This document shows, in pieces, positions 32,301 to 41,009 of a stretch of 64,000 nt of DNA; position 1 is the first letter of the stretch, and the number at the start of each line of letters is the position of its first letter. The translations under genes and the position numbers were made by a program. The DNA comes from Tranzscheliella williamsii (taxonomy: Eukaryota > Basidiomycota > Ustilaginomycetes > Ustilaginales > Ustilaginaceae). The notes under the pieces were generated by a model. The model saw only the letters and a program-made list of their open reading frames with translations, made no database searches and was not told the origin of the DNA. The stretch is from the NCBI GenBank assembly GCA_023212725.1, contig JALBYF010000037.1:120161-184160 (forward strand), in the 5' to 3' direction.

Positions 32301-34314
32301 TGGAGGGCTCGTAGAGAGACGTAGCCGTATCGACGGGGTCTTCGAGCTCGATCTGGGCCTCCTGTCTGCACGCCTCAGCCCTGACCGCCGCGCCCGCTTC
32401 TGCGTGTGCAAGGTCATCCCAGAGCTGACTGGACCACTCGCCTCTCATCTGCTCTGCCTTGGCTGCGGCCAGGATGAGATGCGCATGGTCGCCATTACCG
32501 CGCTCGGCCATAATGACAAAGCGGCTGTTTTTGGCTCGGGCTCTGCCCTTGGACTGGAGGAAGCTTATATGCTTGGTAAACAGATCGAAACGTACCACCA
32601 GATTGGCGGCGCAGATGTCGAGCCCTTCCTCGGCAATGCTCGTCGCCACCAGCAGATTCGTCGGCGTGCGCTGCCGGAAGCGGTTTAGGATCGAAACCTG
32701 GTCTTGCCACTCCATACCGCCAAGCCCGACACCGCCATTTCCGTGGCCGATAATCCCTTCGGCGTGGATGAACTCGAGGCCGGGAGAGCGCCTGATGAGC
32801 TCAACGAGCAGGATTGCCGTCTGACGGCGTTCGACAAAAATGATGCCGCAGAACGAAGAAGCTTCAGACGCGTAGCAGCGCAGGATGTCGAGCAGGCGCA
32901 AGATCTTGGAGGACGTGTTGGTCGAACTGGCGTGCAGGACAGATGGCAGCGGGTCTTGTTGCTTCATGTGAAACAGGATGCGGCTGTTGAGCTCCGCTTT
33001 GGTGGTGAGATGGTAGCTGGCGGCAGGCATCGCTGCGTTCAGTACGTTGAGGCTGGTATGCCCAGTGGGCAGGCCACTCTTGACGTCGGGAGTCCATTCA
33101 TCGCTCACCAAAGAGCGCTGCCCGCTCTTGACCACAGCGCAGCTACGTGCTTTCCTCCGATGCTCGATCAGGGGGATGTGCCAGAGGAGGTCGCACAGGA
33201 GAGATCCGAAATTGCTCATGACATACTCGAGGCATGGCCGGATCTCGGTTTGCCATTCTTCATGAGAGTCGGGAGAGCCCGCAAGCTTCTCTTGCAGGTC
33301 TTGAGTCAGACGAGATGGCTCGAACTGGTCTGCAAGGACTGCATCGTACTCGACGACCATCTCCTCGGGCCTTTGCTTGACCTCTTCGAGTTCTTGCCAG
33401 CTGTTAGCGGAGACCGTGTGCAATTTCGCGTCCATGGCCCATTGAAGGTATTCCGAGGCTTCGGCGAAGTCGTTGTCGCTCGAAGAGATGGGACTAGCAG
33501 TCATGCCAAAGACCTTGGGCCGGTTCTGGACAGCGGCCAGCCGGTAGTACTTCATGATGCGGAAAAACGGGTGATTTTTAACAGCGTGGTGGACTTCGTC
33601 GAACACTAACAGACACAGATTCTCCATCTTGACGAAACCATGGATCAGTGCGTCGAGCACGCACTGTGCCGTCGAGACGATCACCTGGTGGGACTCGATG
33701 AGCGCATGCCATTCTGGCAGACGCCAGGTGTCACGTGTAAGCGTGCTGGCTCGGTTGGGGAGGCCGTCTTTGAGCTCGCCATATAGTTTGCCTACCTTTA
33801 GGTCAGAGGCGCCAGCGATGACCGACGACTGCTGATGCACAAGGGGAACCGAGTTGACCAGAAAAAAGCAAATCTTGGCCGGAGCGCCAGCTCCCGGAAC
33901 GGTTTTAAGGTTCAGTGCCTGTTGCTCCAAAACATACCGGATGAGCAAGACCGATATGAGCGTCTTACCACTGCCAGTATCCAGACATGCTAGGACGTTA
34001 GACTCGCGAGCGAGCTCGAAGAGCTCCTTTTGGTACAATCGCGGAACTAGCCCCTCACGATACTGGTTTGCGTCCGGAAGAAGCTCTATGCCAGGGTGTA
34101 CTGCCGTCTCGGCGTGGATCCTTTCGCGTAATCGGTTGGCTCTGCCCTTTTCATCGGCTGCGGTAGCATCATCATAGCCGTTGCCGTCACTTGTCGAAAG
34201 GAGTGGATGTTTCCTGTTGAAAGATCTGCATGGGTGGTCTGTCGCGCACAGTTCCATGGGGGCTTCGGCGGATGAATCACAGATAGGAGATGCTGGCCAG
34301 GGATGAAGAAGCAT
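29398..34314 (-). CDS. DCL: Dicer-like ribonuclease III
   Basis: Cleaves dsRNA to small RNAs for RNAi. A single 1638-codon exon. DExH helicase N-half: Walker A LDTGSGKT at 111-118 and DEVH at 239-242, then MTASP. Helicase C about 465-610 (NLLVATSIAEEGLDI, QSKGRARAKNS). Dicer dimerisation domain about 675-770 (VSLVCHYASTLHSEYIKDAV, SKKQAKRMAAFAACEQLRR). No clear PAZ was seen in the 780-1050 region. RNase IIIa about 1100-1270 with YERLEFLGDTFLKL and later LSDLVEAIIGAG; RNase IIIb about 1330-1500 with YQRLEFLGDAWLDYLI and LADVVEASFAA. The acidic catalytic residues look intact in both. The C-terminal about 100 residues resemble a degenerate dsRBD. The frame is open throughout, so it appears functional. 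The ATG at 34314 has a weak context; Met20 is an alternative start. Confidence 0.93.
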   Translation of the reverse strand: MLLHPWPASPICDSSAEAPMELCATDHPCRSFNRKHPLLSTSDGNGYDDATAADEKGRANRLRERIHAETAVHPGIELLPDANQYREGLVPRLYQKELFELARESNVLACLDTGSGKTLISVLLIRYVLEQQALNLKTVPGAGAPAKICFFLVNSVPLVHQQSSVIAGASDLKVGKLYGELKDGLPNRASTLTRDTWRLPEWHALIESHQVIVSTAQCVLDALIHGFVKMENLCLLVFDEVHHAVKNHPFFRIMKYYRLAAVQNRPKVFGMTASPISSSDNDFAEASEYLQWAMDAKLHTVSANSWQELEEVKQRPEEMVVEYDAVLADQFEPSRLTQDLQEKLAGSPDSHEEWQTEIRPCLEYVMSNFGSLLCDLLWHIPLIEHRRKARSCAVVKSGQRSLVSDEWTPDVKSGLPTGHTSLNVLNAAMPAASYHLTTKAELNSRILFHMKQQDPLPSVLHASSTNTSSKILRLLDILRCYASEASSFCGIIFVERRQTAILLVELIRRSPGLEFIHAEGIIGHGNGGVGLGGMEWQDQVSILNRFRQRTPTNLLVATSIAEEGLDICAANLVVRFDLFTKHISFLQSKGRARAKNSRFVIMAERGNGDHAHLILAAAKAEQMRGEWSSQLWDDLAHAEAGAAVRAEACRQEAQIELEDPVDTATSLYEPSTGARLYPQDAVSLVCHYASTLHSEYIKDAVTAYQVDLVESAPAPEDGAALPRYTCVLQLPSTAPIREFHSGIWMSKKQAKRMAAFAACEQLRRIGELDAWLMPRLLVKPRTGTILTGGLAAPGNLHYMQSPASGKPIHVPAKDWDGWRRFHASMAAVSADDSRAETYFGTYLPLDLYDPSCSPLMLLTPQPLPETALLVLASAHGARGIQPQPVGKLPTLTAEQLASIKTVTHLIFGLTTARLAADIGPNLAVLVAPARVSGALSSFEDPHVLIDLPDSLEFSPVDLQQPASLQARLLVRRHGPPSSACYRFVQLREDLTAFSPVEGRLSGRSARRQARSGPMNYAEQHRIKYGRLNRPILETSEEARQPLLQVEKLSAVTNLLIASPTPSAGAGLVDEPQLAKNARNLIGAYFMVHPLGASVGHSALLLPSILHRYDQVLLASEFRRVHLPEACIDNDTLVQALAAPAAGMSFDYERLEFLGDTFLKLVATCHTFSTRLAQTEGELHLANREILTNHRLLQEAKRLGLWRYGIFSCQSLTAKRFTPPPATGLTGGLPGVHAAIVSHDAIYVDGASASTPIRLRDMVKEKVLSDLVEAIIGAGLVSGGPAAALQVCHLFQLIPGTIRTLSDFNAQLLALKQQAMAEDWRSRVSLTALTHLEAVLQYEFQYPHLGLEAFTHASLLASVLPSYQRLEFLGDAWLDYLIVRYLYARYPGLGPGELTVLKGTLCANATLAALGHRLGLHAFVASSSGVLAAALGAYAARLDVLVAGAARGMYWQDVPAPKALADVVEASFAAVVVDSGFDEAVAQAVFDRLFRPFFERHCTVEMRVVDMRRLVSLLVRKRCRAVELRTNLVGAPLDPDLAEVHVQVLCHATRVAQLAALPPAPAHLEHARALAALTPTLADREDTLQKFIKLLGWKTVFQGLAAHDQPAAMTLTQLRALCTCGATSPPSTDIDDASSDTSM

Positions 34315-35254
34315 CTATACGCACAAGAGTCTAGACGAGGGCGGATACGAGTGCGGAGCTCCCCGGTGGTGCCTTCCAGCTATATAACTGTCTAGGCGGG
34401 ACCAGGAAACGGTGTCACTTGGACAGAACTGATACCGCTTGGCAACGCAAAAACAGTGCGGATAAGGTGAGCGGATTGCGGAAGAAGATGAAGAGCTCTA
34501 TCGTTGGACAGCTCCATGTTGCGCGAAATCGTCTGCGCAGGTTATTAGCAGCTGGATACGAACTGTACGGACACTTGCTCCTGCTCGAACGGTACTTTGT
34601 ACAGCTGCGGAGGTACTGTGACTGTCAGGAATGCACGGACCCGGCCTTCGCAATGCGCGGCTCTGTGTCGCATGCGGAGCCGGCAGGCCCTTTGTTCGTT
34701 CAAGCGGCTCCCAGGCGGCGTCCGGATAGCAGATAGGCTCCTTGAAAGTAATGCTGGTCCGCTCAAGCAGCAAATGAAGGTGTACGACACGAACCTAATG
34801 GTAAGCCAGTTCGCCGACAGAGGGTTTTTGGTGGAACGGCGTCGCAAGCGGTTTTCAGCTGCGGAGGCCGCTGCCTGTCTAAGCTGGAGCTGTCGGTCTA
34901 AGCTGCGGCTGGCGGTAGAGGCTGCAGCTGCTTTGGTCAGCTGAAAGGGAGTGTGTGGGTCGATGAGCAGGGAGGATGGTCGTGGTCGATGGCATTCACA
35001 TTGCGCAGTGGCTGACGTGCATACTGATGGACCGCTACGGCCGATAAGACAAAGCCGATTAGCGCGTCGCAATGTGAGATTTTTTCTTCCGCTGCGTGAA
35101 TTTTATCATGCCTATCGGTCAAGGCTTGGGGATGGCGTTGCTTCCGTTACTTCTTCACCACCATCTTCACCGCCGCCGCCGAATTGGACTCGGCTCCTGT
35201 CCAACTTACACATCGACAGCGCCTGGTAAGCGTAAGGGGCAGCCATCCCGCAAG
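34315..35254. promoter_or_regulatory. Divergent promoter region Dicer / Cwc21
   Basis: 940 bp between divergent start codons. I see no gene in it. A short T-rich run lies about 180 bp before the Cwc21 ATG. The Dicer-proximal side holds TATATAAC at 34381-34388, about 70 bp upstream of the Dicer ATG, a possible TATA element readable on either strand. Confidence 0.4.
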
Positions 35255-36397
35255 ATGTACAACGGCATCGGTCTACAGACCACCCGTGGGAGTGGTACGA
35301 ATGGGTACATCCAGCGCAACCTCTCCCACTTCCGGCCGCGCGACTCGCCGTTCAACAAGGCGTCTTCGTCTGGCAGCGCGTTCCGCGACGAGGGTGTGCG
35401 GCACGTGCAGCCGGATGCGGCGATACTGGAGCACGAGCGCAAACGCAAGATCGAAGTGAGGTGCATGGAGCTGCGCGTGCAGCTCGAGGACGGCGACGAC
35501 CAACTCGCTGACGACGTTATTGACGAGCGCGTCGAAGCGTTGCGGCAGACACTCACTGCCGAGTATCTCGCCGCCCAGGGCAGCGCCGCTTCGTCTGGCT
35601 CGCCTGCGGGCGAAGACTACACCAAGGCCGAGGCGAGCCGGCTGCGCCAGGGGGACACGCACAAACTGCTTGCCGCCAAGAATGCAGAGCAGCGCCGCTT
35701 CGGTAGCGCGCTGGGCGTCGAGGCCGGTTACACGGAGGGGGATGCCTTCGACCGAGACCTGCAGGAGCGTCGGAAGCAGGAGAGGATCGACGAGAGGAGG
35801 CGGCTGGACGAACAGAGGAAGGCGGATTGGGAGAGGAAGAAGCAGCTGGACCGCGAGAGCAGACAAGCGAGGGGAGAGGCGTCAGCCAGGAGTCGAGGGT
35901 ATGGACCGGGGCGGCCGGAGGCGGCCAGCACGGGCCGGGCCGCTGCTGATGCAAGCCCTCCACGGAGGAGGCCGCGGTATGACTCGCGGTCGCCGTCTCC
36001 GGCGCGAGGCAGTAAGCGCTACCGCGGGGCCCGGTACAGCGATGATTCCGGTTCGGACAGCGGTGGTGGAAGGGGCCGGGGAGGCGCCGGGACGTTACCG
36101 CGGGCGAGGTCGCGCTCGCTGTCGTACAGTTCCTACTCGTCGCGGTCGCGGTCGCGGTCCGCCTCGCCGCGCGCCGCGCGCACCGACCCGCACAGCCGCG
36201 CCAGCAGACGCTCCCCCTCCCCCCCCCCCGTAGCCCCATCTCCGCGACCCCGCAAGCACACCCGCCCCCGCAGCACATCTCCAAGCCCGACCCCCAGCTA
36301 CGACTCGCGCTCGGCATCCTACTCGTCACGCTCGCGCTCACCCTCGCCGCGCCCACTGCCCCCCGGCCCGCCCCCTCCGCGGCCGCCTGGCCTCTAA
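35255..36397 (+). CDS. CWC21: Cwc21/SRRM2-type pre-mRNA splicing factor
   Basis: Spliceosome component that sits near Prp8/Snu114 in the catalytic spliceosome. 380 aa, single exon. The start is MYNGIGLQTTRGSGTNGYIQ at 35255, the near-invariant N-terminus of Cwc21/SRm300, followed by NLSHFRPRD. The cwf21 domain is about residues 50-100 (AILEHERKRKIEVRCMEL, IDERVEALRQ). Residues about 150-210 form a charged Glu/Arg/Lys coiled coil. From about 215 to the end the protein is RS/SP-rich with arginine-serine dipeptides and a Pro-rich terminus, like metazoan SRRM2 but much shorter. It converges on the C2-domain gene, stop codons about 118 bp apart. Confidence 0.92.
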   Translation: MYNGIGLQTTRGSGTNGYIQRNLSHFRPRDSPFNKASSSGSAFRDEGVRHVQPDAAILEHERKRKIEVRCMELRVQLEDGDDQLADDVIDERVEALRQTLTAEYLAAQGSAASSGSPAGEDYTKAEASRLRQGDTHKLLAAKNAEQRRFGSALGVEAGYTEGDAFDRDLQERRKQERIDERRRLDEQRKADWERKKQLDRESRQARGEASARSRGYGPGRPEAASTGRAAADASPPRRRPRYDSRSPSPARGSKRYRGARYSDDSGSDSGGGRGRGGAGTLPRARSRSLSYSSYSSRSRSRSASPRAARTDPHSRASRRSPSPPPVAPSPRPRKHTRPRSTSPSPTPSYDSRSASYSSRSRSPSPRPLPPGPPPPRPPGL

Positions 36398-36515
36398 CGG
36401 CCCACCCCCTCCCCCGCACACTGCTCCCCGTAGTTAGCATACTTAGCCGTGGGTAGATGCAGGCGCCGTGGCGCGGGTCGGATTTCCAATTTGGTCCAAG
36501 AGTGTGTGCGCGCGG

Positions 36516-38873
36516 CTACGGATGCGGCTGCGAGTACATGTGCGAGGGATACGACGTGGCGGCGGGGAACGGGTGCGGGGGCTGCGGCGGATAGGGCGCG
36601 TAGGGCTGGGGGTACTGGCCGTCGCTGGCAGGGTGGTAGCTCTGCGGGGCGGGCGGGGCGGGGTAGTAGCCCGGGCTGGCCTGCGGATGGGCAGGCGCCG
36701 GATAGTGCTGCGCACCGGGCTGCGGGAGCGGCGGCAACGGCGACGGCGACCGGCCCCCCTGCCACGCCGCCACGCCCTCGCCCGCGGGCGCGGCCGAATA
36801 TAAATAGCTGCTGGACAGCGACGATACCATGCCGCTCTGCGCATGTCCCGGCACCGCCTGCAACGCCGCGGCAGCGTACTGCGGCGGGTGCGGTGCTGGC
36901 GCGCCCGTGCTAGATGACGCCAAACTCGACGGCGGGCCGCCCGGCCAGCCTTGCTGCGAGTAGGACTGTGATGGGGGATGCTGGTGGTGGTGTGCGGGAG
37001 GTGGGGAAGGCTGCTGTGGCGGCTGGTAGAGGTGCGACGGATACTGCTGCTGCGGCTGCTGCGGTGGCTGTGACTGATGTGCCGACGGCGCAGAGGAGGC
37101 TAGCGCTAGAGAGCTCTGGGTCGACGGCAGAGGCCGAGGCACATGTTGCTGTGGCTGGCCAGCACTTGGTGGCATTTGACCGTAGGGAGAGGGTAAGGGA
37201 GCATAGCCCATGTTCTGCTGCGTGGTTGTGCCTGGCGACGAGGGCCGTGGAGGGAGCGTCTGGGGCTGCGCCAAGTGAGTTAGCCCACCCGCTTGCTGTG
37301 CTTGCTGGCTTGGTGGATGCTGCTGCTGTTGCTGTTGTTGGTAGAACATTTGTGCGTTCAGCACCGAAGGGGTGGGGGCAGAGGCGGCAGCCGGGCTAGT
37401 GCTAAACTGGGAAAGGGAGGAAGACGGCCGAGCGGCGGGCGAGACCGGTCTAGTAAGCTGGTTTTCGGCCGGGGTTGGGTGAAAGCCAGTGGTGGTGGCC
37501 GGTGCAGGCGGGTTGTACAGCGAAGCAAGGTGAGCGGGAGGCTGGTAGATGTGAGACTGAGCCGGTCGATCCTCTCTGTGCTGCACAGATTGAGGCCTAT
37601 CGGTTGGGGCGGTCGAGGCGGACGCTGAATGGGAAAAGCTCATGTGCGACATGGAATGAGTAAGCTGTTCAGCCATATCGGGCTTTGGCATGGTGGAATA
37701 GCCGCTGGAAACATGCGAGATGGACTGGGAGCGCGGAATTGGGTATTGGCCTGCACCTGGTCGGACAGTGGCGTATGGATCAGAAGAAGGCTCGGGAGCG
37801 TGCGAGGTGGGCAGGTAGCTCAAGCTCTGAGAAGGCGTTATGGAGTGGTTCGAGTAGTAGGAGACTGACGGCACAATAGAGTGGACAAACTCGGAGGGTG
37901 GCGCCGCCGAGGGATTCCTCCGTGCGGTACCGGCCGGCGGCAGGACAGAGGCGTCAGAATGGGCTGCTGCATGATAGGCACTTGCGGGAGGCACGGGACT
38001 GGTGGAGCGAGATATGCTGGTAGGCGCATAGGCAGGAGTGTAGGCATCAAAGTTGGCCAGGGAGGAGCTCGGTCGAAGTGAGCCGAGATCAGCCATGGTT
38101 TGTGATTGGGAGAGAGACGAGGTGGGCCGGTGTTGGGAGGAAGAGAGACTGGATGTGGAGATCGAGCTGGTCATCCTGTGGTGCGTCTGAGGAGCGGCGC
38201 CGCCTCCCGGTCTCATCGACGATGGAATGGGCGCATGTTCGCCCTGGTGCTTCATAGGTTTCGGGGGTGCGGGCGGCGCAGCAGTTGATGAATTGTCGTC
38301 GACATCCTCGATACGTTGAAAGGTGCCTGCTCCGCCATAAGTGTCGCTTCCAGACAACACCGGCTTGGGCGTCTTCTTCTTCTTGGGGGGTGCAGCCGAC
38401 GAATAGAAGGTGAGCTCGAGGTAAACTTCTCCTGCATAGCGGTCTTTGGACTTGATAGTGACCCACTCATCAAACTCGCCTGTCTTGAGAGTGTCTGTGA
38501 GGTCGACAATACCTTCGCCAATGAAGTCGGGCTCTTTGTTGTCATCAGCGTAGCAGGCCACCTTGAGAACCTTCTTGCTTCCCTTTGCGTCGCTGGCTGC
38601 AGAAGAGGGCTTGGAGGGTGAATCTGAATCTGTACTGGATGGATTGGTCAGGGCATCTTCCATATCCTCATAGACTTCAAAGTGCAGCTGCTCGTCCCAG
38701 TTCGGATGCTGTCCTCCACGCTTGTCGGGCTTGGTCTTCTGCTGCTCTGGACCCATGCTCAAGACCGTGTACGGGTCCTGTTTGCCGATGGACTTCTTAT
38801 TGGGCAGGTTGCGGGCCTTGAGGACGACGCATACAAGCGTGCCCTTGTGGACTGGATCGGACGCCGACGGCAT
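36516..38873 (-). CDS. C2-domain protein with Pro/Gln-rich tail (Inn1/Fic1-like)
   Basis: 785 aa, single exon. Residues about 8-160 form one C2 domain: GTLVCVVLKARNLPNKKSIG, KQDPYTVLSMG, HPNWDEQLHFEVYED and GEGIVDLTDTLKTGEFDEW. This kind of N-terminal C2 binds phospholipids, with or without calcium. The remainder is low complexity: Ser/Pro/Tyr/Gln-rich with a run of eight or nine glutamines (about residue 510) and many PxxP motifs. An N-terminal C2 followed by a PxxP tail is the organisation of the cytokinesis proteins Inn1 (budding yeast) and Fic1 (fission yeast), which bind SH3 proteins at the division site. That assignment is inference from architecture; sequence alone supports only 'C2 protein'. 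Confidence 0.8.
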   Translation of the reverse strand: MPSASDPVHKGTLVCVVLKARNLPNKKSIGKQDPYTVLSMGPEQQKTKPDKRGGQHPNWDEQLHFEVYEDMEDALTNPSSTDSDSPSKPSSAASDAKGSKKVLKVACYADDNKEPDFIGEGIVDLTDTLKTGEFDEWVTIKSKDRYAGEVYLELTFYSSAAPPKKKKTPKPVLSGSDTYGGAGTFQRIEDVDDNSSTAAPPAPPKPMKHQGEHAPIPSSMRPGGGAAPQTHHRMTSSISTSSLSSSQHRPTSSLSQSQTMADLGSLRPSSSLANFDAYTPAYAPTSISRSTSPVPPASAYHAAAHSDASVLPPAGTARRNPSAAPPSEFVHSIVPSVSYYSNHSITPSQSLSYLPTSHAPEPSSDPYATVRPGAGQYPIPRSQSISHVSSGYSTMPKPDMAEQLTHSMSHMSFSHSASASTAPTDRPQSVQHREDRPAQSHIYQPPAHLASLYNPPAPATTTGFHPTPAENQLTRPVSPAARPSSSLSQFSTSPAAASAPTPSVLNAQMFYQQQQQQQHPPSQQAQQAGGLTHLAQPQTLPPRPSSPGTTTQQNMGYAPLPSPYGQMPPSAGQPQQHVPRPLPSTQSSLALASSAPSAHQSQPPQQPQQQYPSHLYQPPQQPSPPPAHHHQHPPSQSYSQQGWPGGPPSSLASSSTGAPAPHPPQYAAAALQAVPGHAQSGMVSSLSSSYLYSAAPAGEGVAAWQGGRSPSPLPPLPQPGAQHYPAPAHPQASPGYYPAPPAPQSYHPASDGQYPQPYAPYPPQPPHPFPAATSYPSHMYSQPHP

Positions 38874-39887
38874 AGCAGCTCTTAACGCAGAACAAGGGTG
38901 GTAGGTGAGATGGAAAGAGATGGCAAAGTGACGCTGTAGATCAAGGCTCCAACTGATGGCAACCGGATTAAGAGAAGGGGAGAAGAGGCTGAGTCGGCGA
39001 GACTGGCTGCGCTCAGTAGCTGAATCGCGCGCGCAGCTGCTGTCGTGATTGTAGAACGGCAGTCACAGGTGGCGTATAGACTGCGGTGATCGTGATTATG
39101 ATTGGTGCGGTCGATCCGACGTGATACTGGTCGTGATCCTATCTATGTCACAGACGCGATGCGTCGGTCACGCTTTGCTTCGGATCGCTCCGCGGCTAGT
39201 TTGGTGCAGTGAGCGGAGTAGCAGCGAGAGCTCCGCGTCGGTAAAGGACCAGCAAAGTATATGGAGAATGAACACGTCCGTCGCAAAGAGACAGCCAGCA
39301 ATGAGTAGAGACAAGGTGGATCGACAAGGGCGGCATGTGGCAGTGTTGTGCACGGCTCTGGCCAACGCTGATGGAGCAGCTACCAACCAACAACGTTCTG
39401 TTCGTGTCGATGTTGCTCTCCGCGCACACAAATGAAATAGAGAAGTTATAGTGTTGATTTCCAAGCTGCAGCTCCTCACCAAGCCAGAAATAATAACAAT
39501 ACCGCTTCGCAAAATGCTACGTCGCTTGGCTGATGCTGGCCAGTCGACAAAGTGGAATACCCTCTAAACACTCAGATGCGCAATTCCGCGGCCGAGGTTA
39601 CGGTTTAACACTCCTATCTTATCCCCTCCCAGCCACATCGATGCTATGCGCATGGCCACCGCACGCTAGCTAGCTTTGTCACATATCACAAACCCAAAGA
39701 CGAGCAGTACGTGCGTACCCTGTTGTTGGAGAAAGTAGTCTAGCCAATAGGATACAAGGCCAGACAAGGGGACAGAGGAGGAATCGAAAAGTTCATTGGT
39801 GACAGCGACAAGGAATCAATGGTGCTATGAGAAGGGACGCAGGGGTATAGAGTGCTGCAATGCGAAAAGGAATGCAGGGTGGTGATG
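38874..39887. other. Intergenic upstream of C2-domain gene
   Basis: 1.0 kb holding the C2 gene promoter and the 3' flank of the WLM gene. It contains repeated CGTGAT-type sequences between 39040 and 39135 (CGTGATTGTAG, CGTGATTATGATTGG, CGTGATCCT), related to the TGTGATTGTG motif seen near 21-22 kb. No gene recognised. Confidence 0.4.
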
Positions 39888-41009
39888 CTACGTGGAAGAG
39901 AAAGGAGATGGGGGCGCTGGGGCGCCGCTTCCACAGCTCTCTTCGATGGTTTGCTCCTCCTTTTCGAGACGTTTCATCGTCGCCAGTAAGATGCGTTGAC
40001 GACGCTGCTCGAGGTCCGTTGATGCCACTGCACTGGGCGCCGCAGTAGCCCCACCACCCAGTCGGTGACCGGAGGAAGGAACGCCGTCTTTGCCGGACAG
40101 GCCAGGCTCGGTAGGTTCATAAACATCGCCGTGGACAAAGCCATGCGATCCCTCTCGCTGTGCCTTCTCGAACGCCTCGATTTGGGCGTTCAACTTGCTG
40201 TTGAGGATTTTGAACTCGGGAGGATGATCACTGATTCTGTTGTGCGCCAGCTCATGAACCAGGACTCTCCTTGTCGTCTTGTAGTCTCGAAATCCTTCAG
40301 CATTATCAGTCCGGATCCGAAGCAGAATCCTTTGGCCGGCGTTCTCGTTGAGCCCTAACAGCTCGGGATGCTCCCAAGGAAGCAGCTCGGTGAGGCAACC
40401 GACACGAAAGTGGTGAAGCTCGCAGATATGGAGAATGCCCGGATCGTTGGCTAGTCTGGTCAGATAGTCTACCACCTTGCTGTTCAGTGGCGAAGAGGGT
40501 GATGTGGTCGGATGGGGTTGGATGGCGCCAAAGGGCGAAAAGGAAGAGCGGGCGGCGGTTGTGTTCCGCGCCTGGGTGCCTCGAAGCATGCTAGGATGAT
40601 ATCTTCGGGGCGCGTGGCGCTTGTGCATCTCGCCTTCTTGCTCGTATAGGCTTTCAAGCTCCTGCGAGGACGGCCCGAGTACAGTTATTCTGTAGTCTGG
40701 GTGTTGCCCGAATCCTACGGCTGTCAGCGTCCTTGCATCTTCTTCCAGCTTGGTGCCAGGAGAGGGCCGATTGAGGTCGGCTATACCGGCGTTTCTCGGA
40801 ACTAGAAGTTTCTGCTTGTCGATAGGCACATACGTCAGTTGCTGTATTGCGTCTCGTAGCGCAGAGAGGGTTGTCGACAGCGGCAGCGCACCGAGCGCAT
40901 GCTCCTGCTTGCGGTGCACTATGACCAAGTCCATCGTCTGACCACCCGACCCAGCTGCGGTGGCAAGACGAGGTGAGCGCTCTGGTGGCAACTCCAACTC
41001 CACTGTCAT
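39888..41009 (-). CDS. Ubiquitin-like/WLM-domain metalloprotease (Wss1 family)
   Basis: 373 aa, single exon, ATG at 41009. Residues about 25-110 read as a ubiquitin-like fold (MDLVIVHRKQEHALGALPLS, LRDAIQQLTYVPIDKQKLLV). The WLM domain is about 175-290 with GILHICELHHFRVGCLTELL, and the zinc motif HELAHNRISDH at about 250-260 (HExxH plus a downstream His). WLM proteases related to Wss1/SPRTN degrade DNA-protein crosslinks and SUMO/ubiquitin-linked proteins. The UBL+WLM arrangement is also found in fission yeast and plants. The C-terminal 80 residues are Gly/Ala-rich with an ERRQRILLATMKRLEKEE-like helix. The catalytic triad appears intact. Divergent from the acyl-CoA dehydrogenase. Confidence 0.87.
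   Translation of the reverse strand: MTVELELPPERSPRLATAAGSGGQTMDLVIVHRKQEHALGALPLSTTLSALRDAIQQLTYVPIDKQKLLVPRNAGIADLNRPSPGTKLEEDARTLTAVGFGQHPDYRITVLGPSSQELESLYEQEGEMHKRHAPRRYHPSMLRGTQARNTTAARSSFSPFGAIQPHPTTSPSSPLNSKVVDYLTRLANDPGILHICELHHFRVGCLTELLPWEHPELLGLNENAGQRILLRIRTDNAEGFRDYKTTRRVLVHELAHNRISDHPPEFKILNSKLNAQIEAFEKAQREGSHGFVHGDVYEPTEPGLSGKDGVPSSGHRLGGGATAAPSAVASTDLEQRRQRILLATMKRLEKEEQTIEESCGSGAPAPPSPFSST

Noticed and set aside
39666..39676. GCTAGCTAGCT and other short palindromes
   Set aside because: Short chance palindromes without repeats or flanking structure.
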